From UTCFX2 sp002050125 (lineage in GTDB: Bacteria > Chloroflexota > Anaerolineae > Anaerolineales > UBA4823), in contig JAOSJQ010000001.1 of the NCBI GenBank assembly GCA_027494035.1, positions 2,294,001 to 2,358,000 on the forward strand: DNA of 64,000 bases. The letters are read 5' to 3'. Positions 28,920-36,384 of this stretch are shown piece by piece; positions within the stretch are counted from its first letter, which is position 1; every line of letters starts with the position of its first letter. Below the pieces are notes generated by a model, which was given only the letters and a program-made list of their open reading frames with translations, did not search any database and was not told the DNA's origin. The position numbers and the translations under genes are program-made.

Positions 28920-29698
28920 ACCAAAACCCTTCACCAGACCCAGATAAGATCGGAGATTTATTTTGGGGTGTTATTAAACCCCAATTTCTCCGCCTGGCAT
29001 TGCAACTCGATTTGTTCTCTCCTCTGGATTCAGGTCCAGCGACTCCAGAGATGGTCGCGAAGGAAATTAAGTGCCATCACAAACCGATCCGCGCTTTGTT
29101 GGATTACTTTTGCAGCCTGCAAATTCTGAATAAGAGCGGAGACGAGTATTCGCTAACGCCAACGGCGGAAGCTTTTCTCCTGCCCCGTCGCAAGGCATAC
29201 GCAGGCGACATGATCCTGCACTATACAAGTCATGAGCTATGGGATAACGTTCTGGGCGCCCTTCGCAGTGGCAATCCCCGCTGGCTCGGGGAGAATTTTG
29301 TCCAGGACGCCTGGTTGGAGAGTTACAGTACCTGGCGCATCCCTAAAAGCCTGGAGATGTGGCAGGCGGCAGGTGCAAGACCCGGTATGCACGATATTTT
29401 TCGCATCCTAGATCTCGCTTGCGGCTGTGGGATAAAGAGCATGGCGCTGGCTCAGACTGAACCAGCCGTGCGGGTCACCTGTCTGGATGCCCCCGAAGTG
29501 TTGGTTGTTGCCCGCGACCTTGCAGAACGGATGCAGATTAGTTCACAGATAAAATTTCTCCCGGCGGACCTTCTGAACGCTAATTTGGGCGCTCCGGCTG
29601 GCGGAGCGGCGAACCGCGGCTACCTGGCGCAGGGAGCGAAGTTGAACGTACCGGTGATAATTACGTCAAAGCTGTTTCTGCCGTTGATCCGGCGGTGA
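28916..29698 (+). CDS. chimera: truncated O-methyltransferase joined to a secreted-protein C-terminal tail
   Basis: Residues 1 to about 223 are a hydroxyindole-O-methyltransferase-like protein: the winged dimerisation helix (VIKPQFLRLALQLDLFSPL), then SAM motif I in ILDLACGCGIKSMALAQ and PADLLNANLG. At that point the family should continue for about 110 residues with the catalytic part. Instead the sequence changes to GAPAGGAANRGYLAQGAKL and ends in ITSKLFLPLIRR, a clear homologue of the end of the lipase protein at 27953-28064. The product has no catalytic half and no signal peptide, so it is probably non-functional. The start is GTG, overlapping the GNAT stop. Confidence 0.8.
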   Translation: MNQNPSPDPDKIGDLFWGVIKPQFLRLALQLDLFSPLDSGPATPEMVAKEIKCHHKPIRALLDYFCSLQILNKSGDEYSLTPTAEAFLLPRRKAYAGDMILHYTSHELWDNVLGALRSGNPRWLGENFVQDAWLESYSTWRIPKSLEMWQAAGARPGMHDIFRILDLACGCGIKSMALAQTEPAVRVTCLDAPEVLVVARDLAERMQISSQIKFLPADLLNANLGAPAGGAANRGYLAQGAKLNVPVIITSKLFLPLIRR

Positions 29699-29722
29699 CG
29701 GGGAATGAATGAGGAGGCGCAG

Positions 29723-29902
29723 ATGAACCGCACATTGTTGGCTGTCATGCTAATAACTTTGATTGGGCAGGATCGGCGGGAACATTTTGTTCCTGCCGTC
29801 GGTAAGGCGGTAAGGAGAATGCACTCCTTTATGTCTGCTGCCTATAAATTCGATAACAGGAGCGTACCTATGGTTGGTCTCCCCTACCGTGGCATTGTTT
29901 GA
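29723..29902 (+). pseudogene. decayed remnant: signal-peptide start and a lost gene start
   Basis: A 59-codon frame opens with MNRTLLAVMLITLIG behind GAGGAGG. This resembles the signal peptides of the two HAF proteins (M-(K/R)-R-L-x-L-x-I-x-L-I-(S/T)-T-L), but no linker or HAF unit follows. Its 3' part (29848-29873) matches the ribosome-binding and start region of the GNAT gene at 22 of 26 bases. It runs 35 bases into the 3' end of the convergent sulfatase-maturase gene. It looks like two fused fragments left by deletions in a repetitive locus. Confidence 0.55.
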
Positions 29903-31237
29903 ACTTCTTCCCGCTGCCACACGGGCAAAAATCGTTGCGTTTTGCGGTCGCAAATGCTGCTGCCAGCCGGGCGTTTTCTTCAGAGAGCAACTGCATGATC
30001 TCCCAGGGTGCACGACCCGAGCGATAGAGTTTAGCCATGATCTCCATCGGCTGGTAAATGTAGGTAAAGAAGGCTTTATAGCCCGCGCACAGATAGTTTA
30101 GCCCTGGTTTGCCATCCGGTGTATAGAGAAAACGGTTCTTTGGGCATTCACCGTGACAGGCAAAATACACCTTACAGTTGAGGCAATATGCTGGTAAAGA
30201 ATCCTGCTTTGCGAGGCCAAAAAAGCGCTGTTTTTCAGAGGCGACCAGTTCGATCAGCGGTCGGTCTTGAATGTTTCCGAGCAGATATTTCGGCTCGACA
30301 AAATGATCACAAGAGTACACATCCCCATTGTGCTCGATAGCCAGGGCATGACCGCAGGTCTTATCAAAGATGCATAATGACGCCGGAAGATTCAGCCACG
30401 AAGCCAGCGCAGCTTCGAACAAGGTGATGTATATCCTGCCAACATCCTGTTGCACCCATTCATCAAAGATCGTGACAAGAAACCGCCCCCACTGCTCGGG
30501 TTTGACTGAACGGTCTGTAACGGTGGACCCTTCTTGAATGAGTGTGCGACCATCAGAGTTGAGGCGCTCGACGATTGGGATAAACTGCAGCCATTGAGCA
30601 CCCAAATCATCGCGCAGAAAATGATACACCTCCAACGGGTGGTCAGCATTGGCGGAATGGACTGTTGTGAGGATGTTGAAGTCAACCTGGTGCTTCTGCA
30701 ACAAACGTGCCGCCGCTAAGACTTTCTTGAATGTGGGTCTGCCTCCTTTGTCCACACGATAGGCATCGTGTAGCTGCTCTGGTCCATCGATGCTCAATCC
30801 AACCAGGAAATGATGCTCACGAAAGAAGGTACACCATTCATCGTTCAGCAAAATGCCATTGGTCTGGATCGTGTGCTCGATCTGCACCCCCAGCCTGGCA
30901 TACCTCCTGGAGATCTCCACCGAGCGTTTGAAATAATCGAGCCCCATGAGAGTCGGCTCGCCTCCCTGCCAGGCGATGGTGACCCGGTCTCCGCTCTGTG
31001 CCTCGATATACTGCTTGAGGTAGTTCTCCAGCAATTCATCCGTCATGCGAAAGCGGCTGTCCGGGGTAGAGCGCTTCCTTTGCAAGAAAGAAGCAGTAGC
31101 TGCAGGCCAGGTTACAGGCTGAGCCGGTTGGTTTTGCGAGCTACATGAAAGTTCGGCGGTGGGTTTAGCGGAGTCGTTTTGGGTGAACGAGGCGCCCCTT
31201 GGGTCTCGATGGTATCGTTACTGGATTGTGTTCGCAT
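29868..31237 (-). CDS. anaerobic sulfatase-maturating enzyme (radical SAM) with SEC-C tail; two frameshifts
   Basis: Converts the active-site cysteine of sulfatases to formylglycine. The radical SAM cluster motif CNLACSYCFF is present, but in a different frame from the rest. It is reached from ATG 31237 by one shift in an AAAA run (31132-31135), and a second shift near 31051-31066 joins it to SRFRMTDELLENYLKQYIE and the long downstream frame. The body has AWQGGEPTLMG, QTNGILL and SIDGP, and SPASM-type auxiliary-cluster cysteines (YSCDHFVEP, YCLNCKVYFACHGECPKN). The last 20 residues form a SEC-C zinc motif (CPCGSGKKFKQC). It lies downstream of a Cys-type sulfatase on the same strand, its likely substrate. 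Confidence 0.85.
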
Positions 31238-31347
31238 TTTGAAACTGCTTTCTCATTTTCACGGTGGACCATCTTTATTTTATACCGCGTAATCATGCTG
31301 ATCACGTATTCCTGGGCTATCAGGAAAACCGTTTTTTCGCCAGCTAT

Positions 31348-31391
31348 GAAAAAGACCCTCCACTCCCACTCAATGGGAATGGAGGGTGTCA
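31348..31391 (-). terminator. rho-independent terminator after the sulfatase
   Basis: On the minus strand ACCCTCCATTCCCA pairs with TGGGAGTGGAGGGT (one mismatch region, loop about 5), followed by CTTTTT. It begins about 9 bases after the sulfatase stop, so the maturase probably has its own promoter or depends on read-through. Confidence 0.8.
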
Positions 31392-31399
31392 TTTGTTTC

Positions 31400-33091
31400 T
31401 TACGGTTTACTGATTGGTTTCTTCGGCGGATACTTTTGGTAGGTAGCCATATGCTCCTGATACGGCCCAGAGGCTAACGCGTCCATAAAGGTCTGCCGGG
31501 ACATGTAGCTGTACCGTTCTTTGGGATCCAGGTACAGGTTGAACAGTTTGCCATTCTTGTAGTTTTCGAGCGTTGTCGCAGTATCGGCATTTACGACGTC
31601 AAATTCATCAAACGACATATTGGCAAACACAAATTTGTACTCGGCCACGCGATGCCCGCTGTAAACATCCTGCAGCCAGTAGTAAACGAATTTTCGGTTC
31701 GATAGCCCCTTGTCTGCCAGCAGGAAGGAGGTCTGGTCAATACCGTCGATAAAGCGATCTTTGGGGATCTGTTCTGTGGAACCCGCCAAGTTAAGCATGG
31801 TAGGTAGAAAGTCGGAGAAATCGAACAATCCGTCGCTAACCTGACCTGGTGTGATCATATCCTTCCAATAGGCAACCGCCGGCACGCGCACGCCCCCTTC
31901 CCAGGTGGAGCCAATACCGCCGCGAAACGGCGTAAAGCCCGAGTCGGGCCAGGCCTCCATCAGCGGGCCATTGTCTGACGTGACGAAGATCAGTGTGTTC
32001 TCGAGTTGCCCGGTGTCCTGCAGGGCATCAAACAGCCGCCCCACGATGTCATCCATCTCGACGATACAATCCTTGAAGGGATACTTCGCCGGTGACTTGC
32101 CCTTATACTTGGGATTGGGAAAATTCTTAAAGTGCGCGCCGCGTGTGCAATGATATAGGAAAAACGGCTTGTCGCTCTTGGCTATCTTCTTGATGAAGTC
32201 CACCGAATAATCGGCGAACTTTTCATCGAGCACAGCGCTGACTTCTTTGGTGATTTGTTCGAGGTTCTCGATCCCCTTTCCTTTGACACCATGGACAATA
32301 TGGGGATTGAAAGGCACGGTCTGGACAAAAGCCTGCCGGTCAGGGTTCAAGGCGAATTCCGGGGCAAATTCTTCATCCTGCCAGTCGGTGTACAGTCCAG
32401 ACCAGCCAAGGAAGCCATAGAAATCATCAAAGCCGACGCTTTGGGGTTGCGATTCCTCGTTTTCGCCGCAGTGCCACTTGCCCACCGCCTGGGTGGTGTA
32501 ACCCGCCTTGCTCAGAAGCGTGGCAATTGTGATCTCGGACCCAAGTCCGCCGGGCTCGCCAGCAAAACTGGGCCGAAGCTGGCCATGCCGGATCGGCAGG
32601 CGACCGGTGAGCAGTGTACACCGTGTGGGTGTGCAGGAAGGCTGCGAGTAAGTAGACAGAAGGTGCAGACCTTCCCGTCCCAGGCGGTCTATGTTTGGGG
32701 TTGGCGCACCAGCCAGCAAGCCACCGCCGTTGATGCCAAAATCGCCATAGCCAACGTTGTCCATTAAGAAGATCAGGATATTTGGTTTTTTGCCTGTTTT
32801 CTTTTCCAGCGCCTCCAGCTTTTTCTTTACCTTGGAAGCCTGGGCATTATGGAGTATCACTGGCTCCATGTTCTCGGCGATCTTTACGGTTTTGGCAGCC
32901 AGCGGATCGGTAGAATCAACGTCTTGCAGGCGCCATGAAACGTTTGTTTCCATCATCCGCGGCATAGGCGCCGCAGTCAGCCCGGGGCTAGCACTGGCTT
33001 GTGCTGGGTTGGATTTCGCCACGCCGCCGATCCCGGCTGCCGCAGCGCCCAATCCAAGCGTCTTCAAGAAATCACGTCGTGTAAATTCCAT
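31400..33091 (-). CDS. exported Cys-type arylsulfatase (alkaline-phosphatase superfamily)
   Basis: A 563-residue protein. The N-terminus FTRRDFLKTLGLGAAAAG is a twin-arginine signal, so it is exported folded. The core starts NILIFLMDNVGYGDFG (metal-binding Asp). The nucleophile lies in SCTPTRCTLLTGR (C-x-P-x-R, the Cys-type motif that needs oxidation to formylglycine). The later GKWHCG and TSDNGP motifs complete the metal and sulfate site. AAGGAG precedes the ATG by 7 bases. The maturase gene downstream fits the Cys-type motif. The substrate is probably a sulfated organic compound or polysaccharide; the specificity is not visible. Confidence 0.92.
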   Translation of the reverse strand: MEFTRRDFLKTLGLGAAAAGIGGVAKSNPAQASASPGLTAAPMPRMMETNVSWRLQDVDSTDPLAAKTVKIAENMEPVILHNAQASKVKKKLEALEKKTGKKPNILIFLMDNVGYGDFGINGGGLLAGAPTPNIDRLGREGLHLLSTYSQPSCTPTRCTLLTGRLPIRHGQLRPSFAGEPGGLGSEITIATLLSKAGYTTQAVGKWHCGENEESQPQSVGFDDFYGFLGWSGLYTDWQDEEFAPEFALNPDRQAFVQTVPFNPHIVHGVKGKGIENLEQITKEVSAVLDEKFADYSVDFIKKIAKSDKPFFLYHCTRGAHFKNFPNPKYKGKSPAKYPFKDCIVEMDDIVGRLFDALQDTGQLENTLIFVTSDNGPLMEAWPDSGFTPFRGGIGSTWEGGVRVPAVAYWKDMITPGQVSDGLFDFSDFLPTMLNLAGSTEQIPKDRFIDGIDQTSFLLADKGLSNRKFVYYWLQDVYSGHRVAEYKFVFANMSFDEFDVVNADTATTLENYKNGKLFNLYLDPKERYSYMSRQTFMDALASGPYQEHMATYQKYPPKKPISKP

Positions 33092-33508
33092 GAAAATTCT
33101 CCTTGTTTTCGCTGACAGATTCTATGGGATATTAAGAACGAGGTGATCGGTCGATGTATTGGTTTCCAGGGTCCCCTTCTACTTGATTATTGGACAATCA
33201 GCAACATTCATGGCAATATTAATCCCTCCATCATTATATGCCAGGAACAGGGATTTATTGGCGTTTCGGGATAAATCCTTACAAACCTGAGAGTTTAGAA
33301 TAACCTTCTCGCCGCCCTCTTTCTCGTTTTGCATCCTACGACCTGCTCCGTTCCAGCACCGCCCGCAGCTCGCGCAGCGCCCGCGCCAGGTGTTCGTAAT
33401 AAAATAAACGCTGAATATTCATTATAATCAGTGTAAATCCGCGCGCGATTGCTGCTGCCTCGAACCGTCGTTATCGGGGATAGCGCGGCGTAAGGAAAGG
33501 ATTGCCCT
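33092..33508. other. 417-base divergent intergenic region, sulfatase/LysR
   Basis: No ORF of coding character. It must hold the promoters of the divergent sulfatase and LysR genes. The only distinct signal is the AT-rich palindrome and TATAAT at about 33411-33432, listed separately. Confidence 0.5.
33411..33432 (+). promoter_or_regulatory. possible LysR promoter and autoregulatory site
   Basis: CTGA and TCAG bracket the perfect 10-bp palindrome TGAATATTCA, which overlaps a TATAAT (33423-33428) about 80 bases before the LysR start. AT-rich dyads of this sort are typical LysR binding sites. No good -35 box is visible. Confidence 0.4.
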
Positions 33509-34444
33509 ATGGACCTACTAAAGCTGGAGATCTTTCTGCACTCAGCCGAAAGCTTGAATTTCTCCACGACCGCCAAACGCATGCACCTGAGCCAGCCGAC
33601 GATCAGTCATCACATCCGCGATCTGGAAAACGAATTGGGCGTGGAGCTGTTTGAAAGAACCGCGGGAGGGCTGCACCTGACCGAGGCAGGGCGTCTGCTG
33701 CTCCCCTGGGCGCGCAAGCTGATCTACCAATCCAAACAGGTGCAGGAGATGATGACCTCCCTGCAGGAGAAGATTGTCGGTTACCTGCGCATTGCCTGCA
33801 GCACCACCTCCGGCAAATATCTGCTGCCCCTGTTGGCGGGGCGGTTTCGCCAGCGCTATCCCTGGGTGAAAATCTCGATCCTGTCTTGCACGTCCGAACA
33901 TGTGATCCCGCGGCTGCTCGAGGAAGACGCCAACCTGGGGGTCTTGAGCCGCGAAGCGTTCGAGGAGGGGCTCGAATCGCAGGAGTTCTTTACCGATCAG
34001 ATCATCCTCATTGCGCCCAAGGATCATCCCTGGTCCCACCGCCAATCGGTCGACCCGGAAGATCTGCTGGATGCGCAGGTGATCATGCGCGAGCCCACTG
34101 CGGGTACGCGGCGCGTTTTGCTGACCGAGCTCGGCAAGCACGACATCCGCCTTGAAGATCTGGAGGTATTCTTGGAATTGGGCAACGCCGAAGCCATCGT
34201 CGAGACGGTTGCCGCCGGGTTTGGCGTCTCTTTTGTCTCCCGGTTGTCCGCCAGCCATGCGCTGCGTGAAAGAACCGTGGTCGAAGTCCCCATCAGCGGT
34301 CTGGAGCTGCGCCGAAAGGTGTACATGGTGCGGCGGGCAATCGAGGCGCCCAACCGCGCCCAGGAAGCTTTCTGGAGTTTCATCCACGATCCTTCGAATG
34401 CGGACTTGCTGCAAAAACCGGAGATGACCGGCGCAGCCAGCTAG
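33509..34444 (+). CDS. LysR-family transcriptional regulator
   Basis: A 311-residue regulator. The N-terminal helix-turn-helix (residues 1-60; FSTTAKRMHLSQPTISHHIRDLE) is followed by the LysR effector-binding fold (about 90-295), with the VETVAAGFGVSFVSRLSA segment typical of CysB/CbbR-like members. It converges on the DsrE/Qmo-like operon from which it is separated by a shared terminator, so it is a plausible sulfur-metabolism regulator. That link rests on position only. An AAGGAAAGG precedes the ATG. Confidence 0.9.
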   Translation: MDLLKLEIFLHSAESLNFSTTAKRMHLSQPTISHHIRDLENELGVELFERTAGGLHLTEAGRLLLPWARKLIYQSKQVQEMMTSLQEKIVGYLRIACSTTSGKYLLPLLAGRFRQRYPWVKISILSCTSEHVIPRLLEEDANLGVLSREAFEEGLESQEFFTDQIILIAPKDHPWSHRQSVDPEDLLDAQVIMREPTAGTRRVLLTELGKHDIRLEDLEVFLELGNAEAIVETVAAGFGVSFVSRLSASHALRERTVVEVPISGLELRRKVYMVRRAIEAPNRAQEAFWSFIHDPSNADLLQKPEMTGAAS

Positions 34445-34452
34445 AAAAAGCA

Positions 34453-34483
34453 CACAGGTGGATGAAATGCCCATCCACCTGTG
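34453..34483. terminator. bidirectional terminator between lysR and dsrE-like gene
   Basis: CACAGGTGGATG (34453-34464) and its exact complement (34472-34483) form a 12-bp stem with a 7-nt loop between the two convergent stop codons. An A-run on the left supplies T's for the minus strand. Confidence 0.8.
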
Positions 34484-34505
34484 AGTTGAAACGCGAGGAT
34501 TATAT

Positions 34506-34868
34506 TTAGAAGGTGAACGTCATCGCGGCGCCCTCGGCAGCCATCAGGAAGGGGGGCGCCTTTTCGATGAGAATGCGGCTGTCGCGCAGGTCGCTCGGGG
34601 AGACCCCCTTGTTCTCCAACGCCAGTTCGCACAGAACGACCTTGCCGCCCAGATCCAGAATGTCGTTGAACAGACCTACCGGGTTCGGCAAGCCTTTGGG
34701 CGTTCCCAGCTTCTCTAACTCATCCTTGAGCGTCCACTTGGTGCCGGCGGGGCAGAAGAAGACGTGCACCTCGTAGTCAAGAGCCAGACCCGATGATGCG
34801 AAGATCAGTGTGGGCATGATGTTTTTGGCCTCATCGCCATTGCAGACTACAACCATTTTTTGCGGCAT
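34506..34868 (-). CDS. DsrE-family protein
   Basis: A 120-residue protein of the DsrE/F-like (peroxiredoxin-like) group: MVVVCNGDEAKNIMPTLIFASSGLA, then VHVFFCPAGTKW, then VVLCELALENKGV. DsrE-type proteins relay sulfane sulfur through a cysteine persulfide. Here candidate cysteines are in FFCPAG and VLCELAL. It is the last gene of the TusA/Qmo-like operon, which supports a sulfur-transfer role. ATG 34868 is chosen because AAAGGAA lies upstream; the frame opening at 34892 adds eight residues without support. Confidence 0.82.
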   Translation of the reverse strand: MPQKMVVVCNGDEAKNIMPTLIFASSGLALDYEVHVFFCPAGTKWTLKDELEKLGTPKGLPNPVGLFNDILDLGGKVVLCELALENKGVSPSDLRDSRILIEKAPPFLMAAEGAAMTFTF

Positions 34869-34918
34869 CCTCGATTTCCTTTCTTTTGTCATGAAGATAG
34901 TTTAATTTTGCTCACTGG

Positions 34919-36085
34919 TCAATCGGCGGGCGCCAGCCCGGCAGCGAACTCTTCAGCTTTCTTCTTCATCGCCTCCAGCGACAGCGCCAGCGGTCGATAG
35001 ACCAGGTGCGTCCATTTACCAATCCCCACCTCGGTATCCAGCATCGCCATCATCACCATCACGTGAAAGGTGTAAGTGGCATAGGTGGGCCAGGGGAGCT
35101 GCATATAACGAAAGATGTGCACCAATATGCCGGTGATCGCCCCAACCAGCAGAAAGACCGGGAAGAGCCAATCGCTTGGGTGGGAAAAGCGATGGATTTC
35201 CTCCTTTTTTGCGTTCCGGCTGTAGATAATCTCGACCGTCGTGAAAACCAGGAGGATCGTGGCGATATACCCCAGCCAGCGTTGAGGATGGTACAGCGGG
35301 TAAATCTCGTCCGTTTGAAACCACCACAAGAGCGGCACGATCAGGATCAGCATGATCCCATAACCGATCATCAGCGTCATGTGTTTGAGCCAGCGATCGT
35401 ACTCCACTTTGCGTTCCTCGGGATCGCATTTCGACCACCACTGACGCTGAGAGAAGAAATGAACCGCAAAATCTTTAGCCCCCGCAAGATAAGCCCCGAC
35501 GGGGATGCTGGCGAGATTGGCTTCAGAGCCTAGAACCTGCCGGATCATGGCGCTGGAGTTGCGGAGGAGATGCCACCCCAGGTACGCAAAATCGAGCAGG
35601 ACGATTGCCCAGACCCACAGCATTGGGGCGAAAGCGTTCAACACCACCCGATCCGTGTGGATGTTGCGCCCTTGCGTCAGCAAGTGGTAGGCGAGGAGCA
35701 AAATCAACGGCACCAGGGCGGTCCGCAGGATCGCCAGGGCAACCTTCTTTTCCGAAGTGTAGAGCTTTTTTGCCTGACCGCTCTGATCGTACTGGGCGAT
35801 CAGCCAGCGGCGCGCTGCCATCATCGTTTCGGCTGGCTCCGCGCCGCGCGGGCAGGTGATCGAGCAATCCCCGCAGAAATAACACAGCCAGGGGTCGATG
35901 CTGGTAATCAAACGCTCGCGCAGCCCTATTTGCACCAACCGGATTGTGCGGCGGGGGAACGGGTGCTCGCTGGTTGTCAGAGGACAAACCGCGGTGCAGT
36001 TGCCGCAATTGATGCAAGCCTCGGGGTTAATGGCGCCGTATTGTTTGAGCTCTGGGATCAAAGTCGGGTCGACTTGAGCGCTCAT
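34919..36085 (-). CDS. QmoC/HdrC-like iron-sulfur membrane subunit
   Basis: The N-terminus holds two [4Fe-4S] sites (CINCGNCTAVCP and CYFCGDCSITCPR), as in HdrC. From about residue 115 there are about six transmembrane helices with several histidines (AYHLL, GWHLL, LVHIFRYMQ, YTFHVMV) suited to bind b-heme, as in QmoC and NarI-like proteins. It would pass electrons between the quinone pool and the soluble flavoproteins encoded upstream. ATG 36085 is chosen for GGCGGAGGAG upstream; the longer frame to 36130 lies over the neighbouring gene. It follows the winged-helix gene by 2 bases. Confidence 0.85.
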   Translation of the reverse strand: MSAQVDPTLIPELKQYGAINPEACINCGNCTAVCPLTTSEHPFPRRTIRLVQIGLRERLITSIDPWLCYFCGDCSITCPRGAEPAETMMAARRWLIAQYDQSGQAKKLYTSEKKVALAILRTALVPLILLLAYHLLTQGRNIHTDRVVLNAFAPMLWVWAIVLLDFAYLGWHLLRNSSAMIRQVLGSEANLASIPVGAYLAGAKDFAVHFFSQRQWWSKCDPEERKVEYDRWLKHMTLMIGYGIMLILIVPLLWWFQTDEIYPLYHPQRWLGYIATILLVFTTVEIIYSRNAKKEEIHRFSHPSDWLFPVFLLVGAITGILVHIFRYMQLPWPTYATYTFHVMVMMAMLDTEVGIGKWTHLVYRPLALSLEAMKKKAEEFAAGLAPAD

Positions 36086-36087
36086 GC

Positions 36088-36384
36088 TTATTTCTCCTCC
36101 GCCCTTTGATAGAGCGGGAAATCCCCACACATGCCGTTTTCAACCACCAGCCCGTATTTCTTGAAGGAGGTGACATACCACAGCACTTCATGGGTGGGCA
36201 TCCCGATCTCGGATGCAATTTCAGGCACGGTCTTTGGTCGCTCGCGCACCGACTTGCACACAGCCTGCTGGATGCGTTTCTGCTCCTTTAGAAGATCCTG
36301 TGTCCGCGTCACAGTCTCTTTGTGTTGTTCGCGCAACTTCACGAGTGATTCTGTGCGGGTGCGCGCCTCTTCTTTGGCATCCAT
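36088..36384 (-). CDS. winged-helix protein of the Qmo/Hdr operon
   Basis: A 98-residue protein. A coiled coil at residues 5-45 (EARTRTESLVKLREQHKETV) precedes a winged-helix fold (PKTVPEIASEIGMPTHEVLWYVTSFKKYGLV, about 50-85), ending CGDFPLYQRAEEK. It is encoded between the HdrA-like and QmoC-like genes with a 1-base overlap upstream (TAATG), so it is probably a constant part of this operon. It may be a regulator or a structural adaptor. I do not recognise a named family. Confidence 0.65.
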   Translation of the reverse strand: MDAKEEARTRTESLVKLREQHKETVTRTQDLLKEQKRIQQAVCKSVRERPKTVPEIASEIGMPTHEVLWYVTSFKKYGLVVENGMCGDFPLYQRAEEK

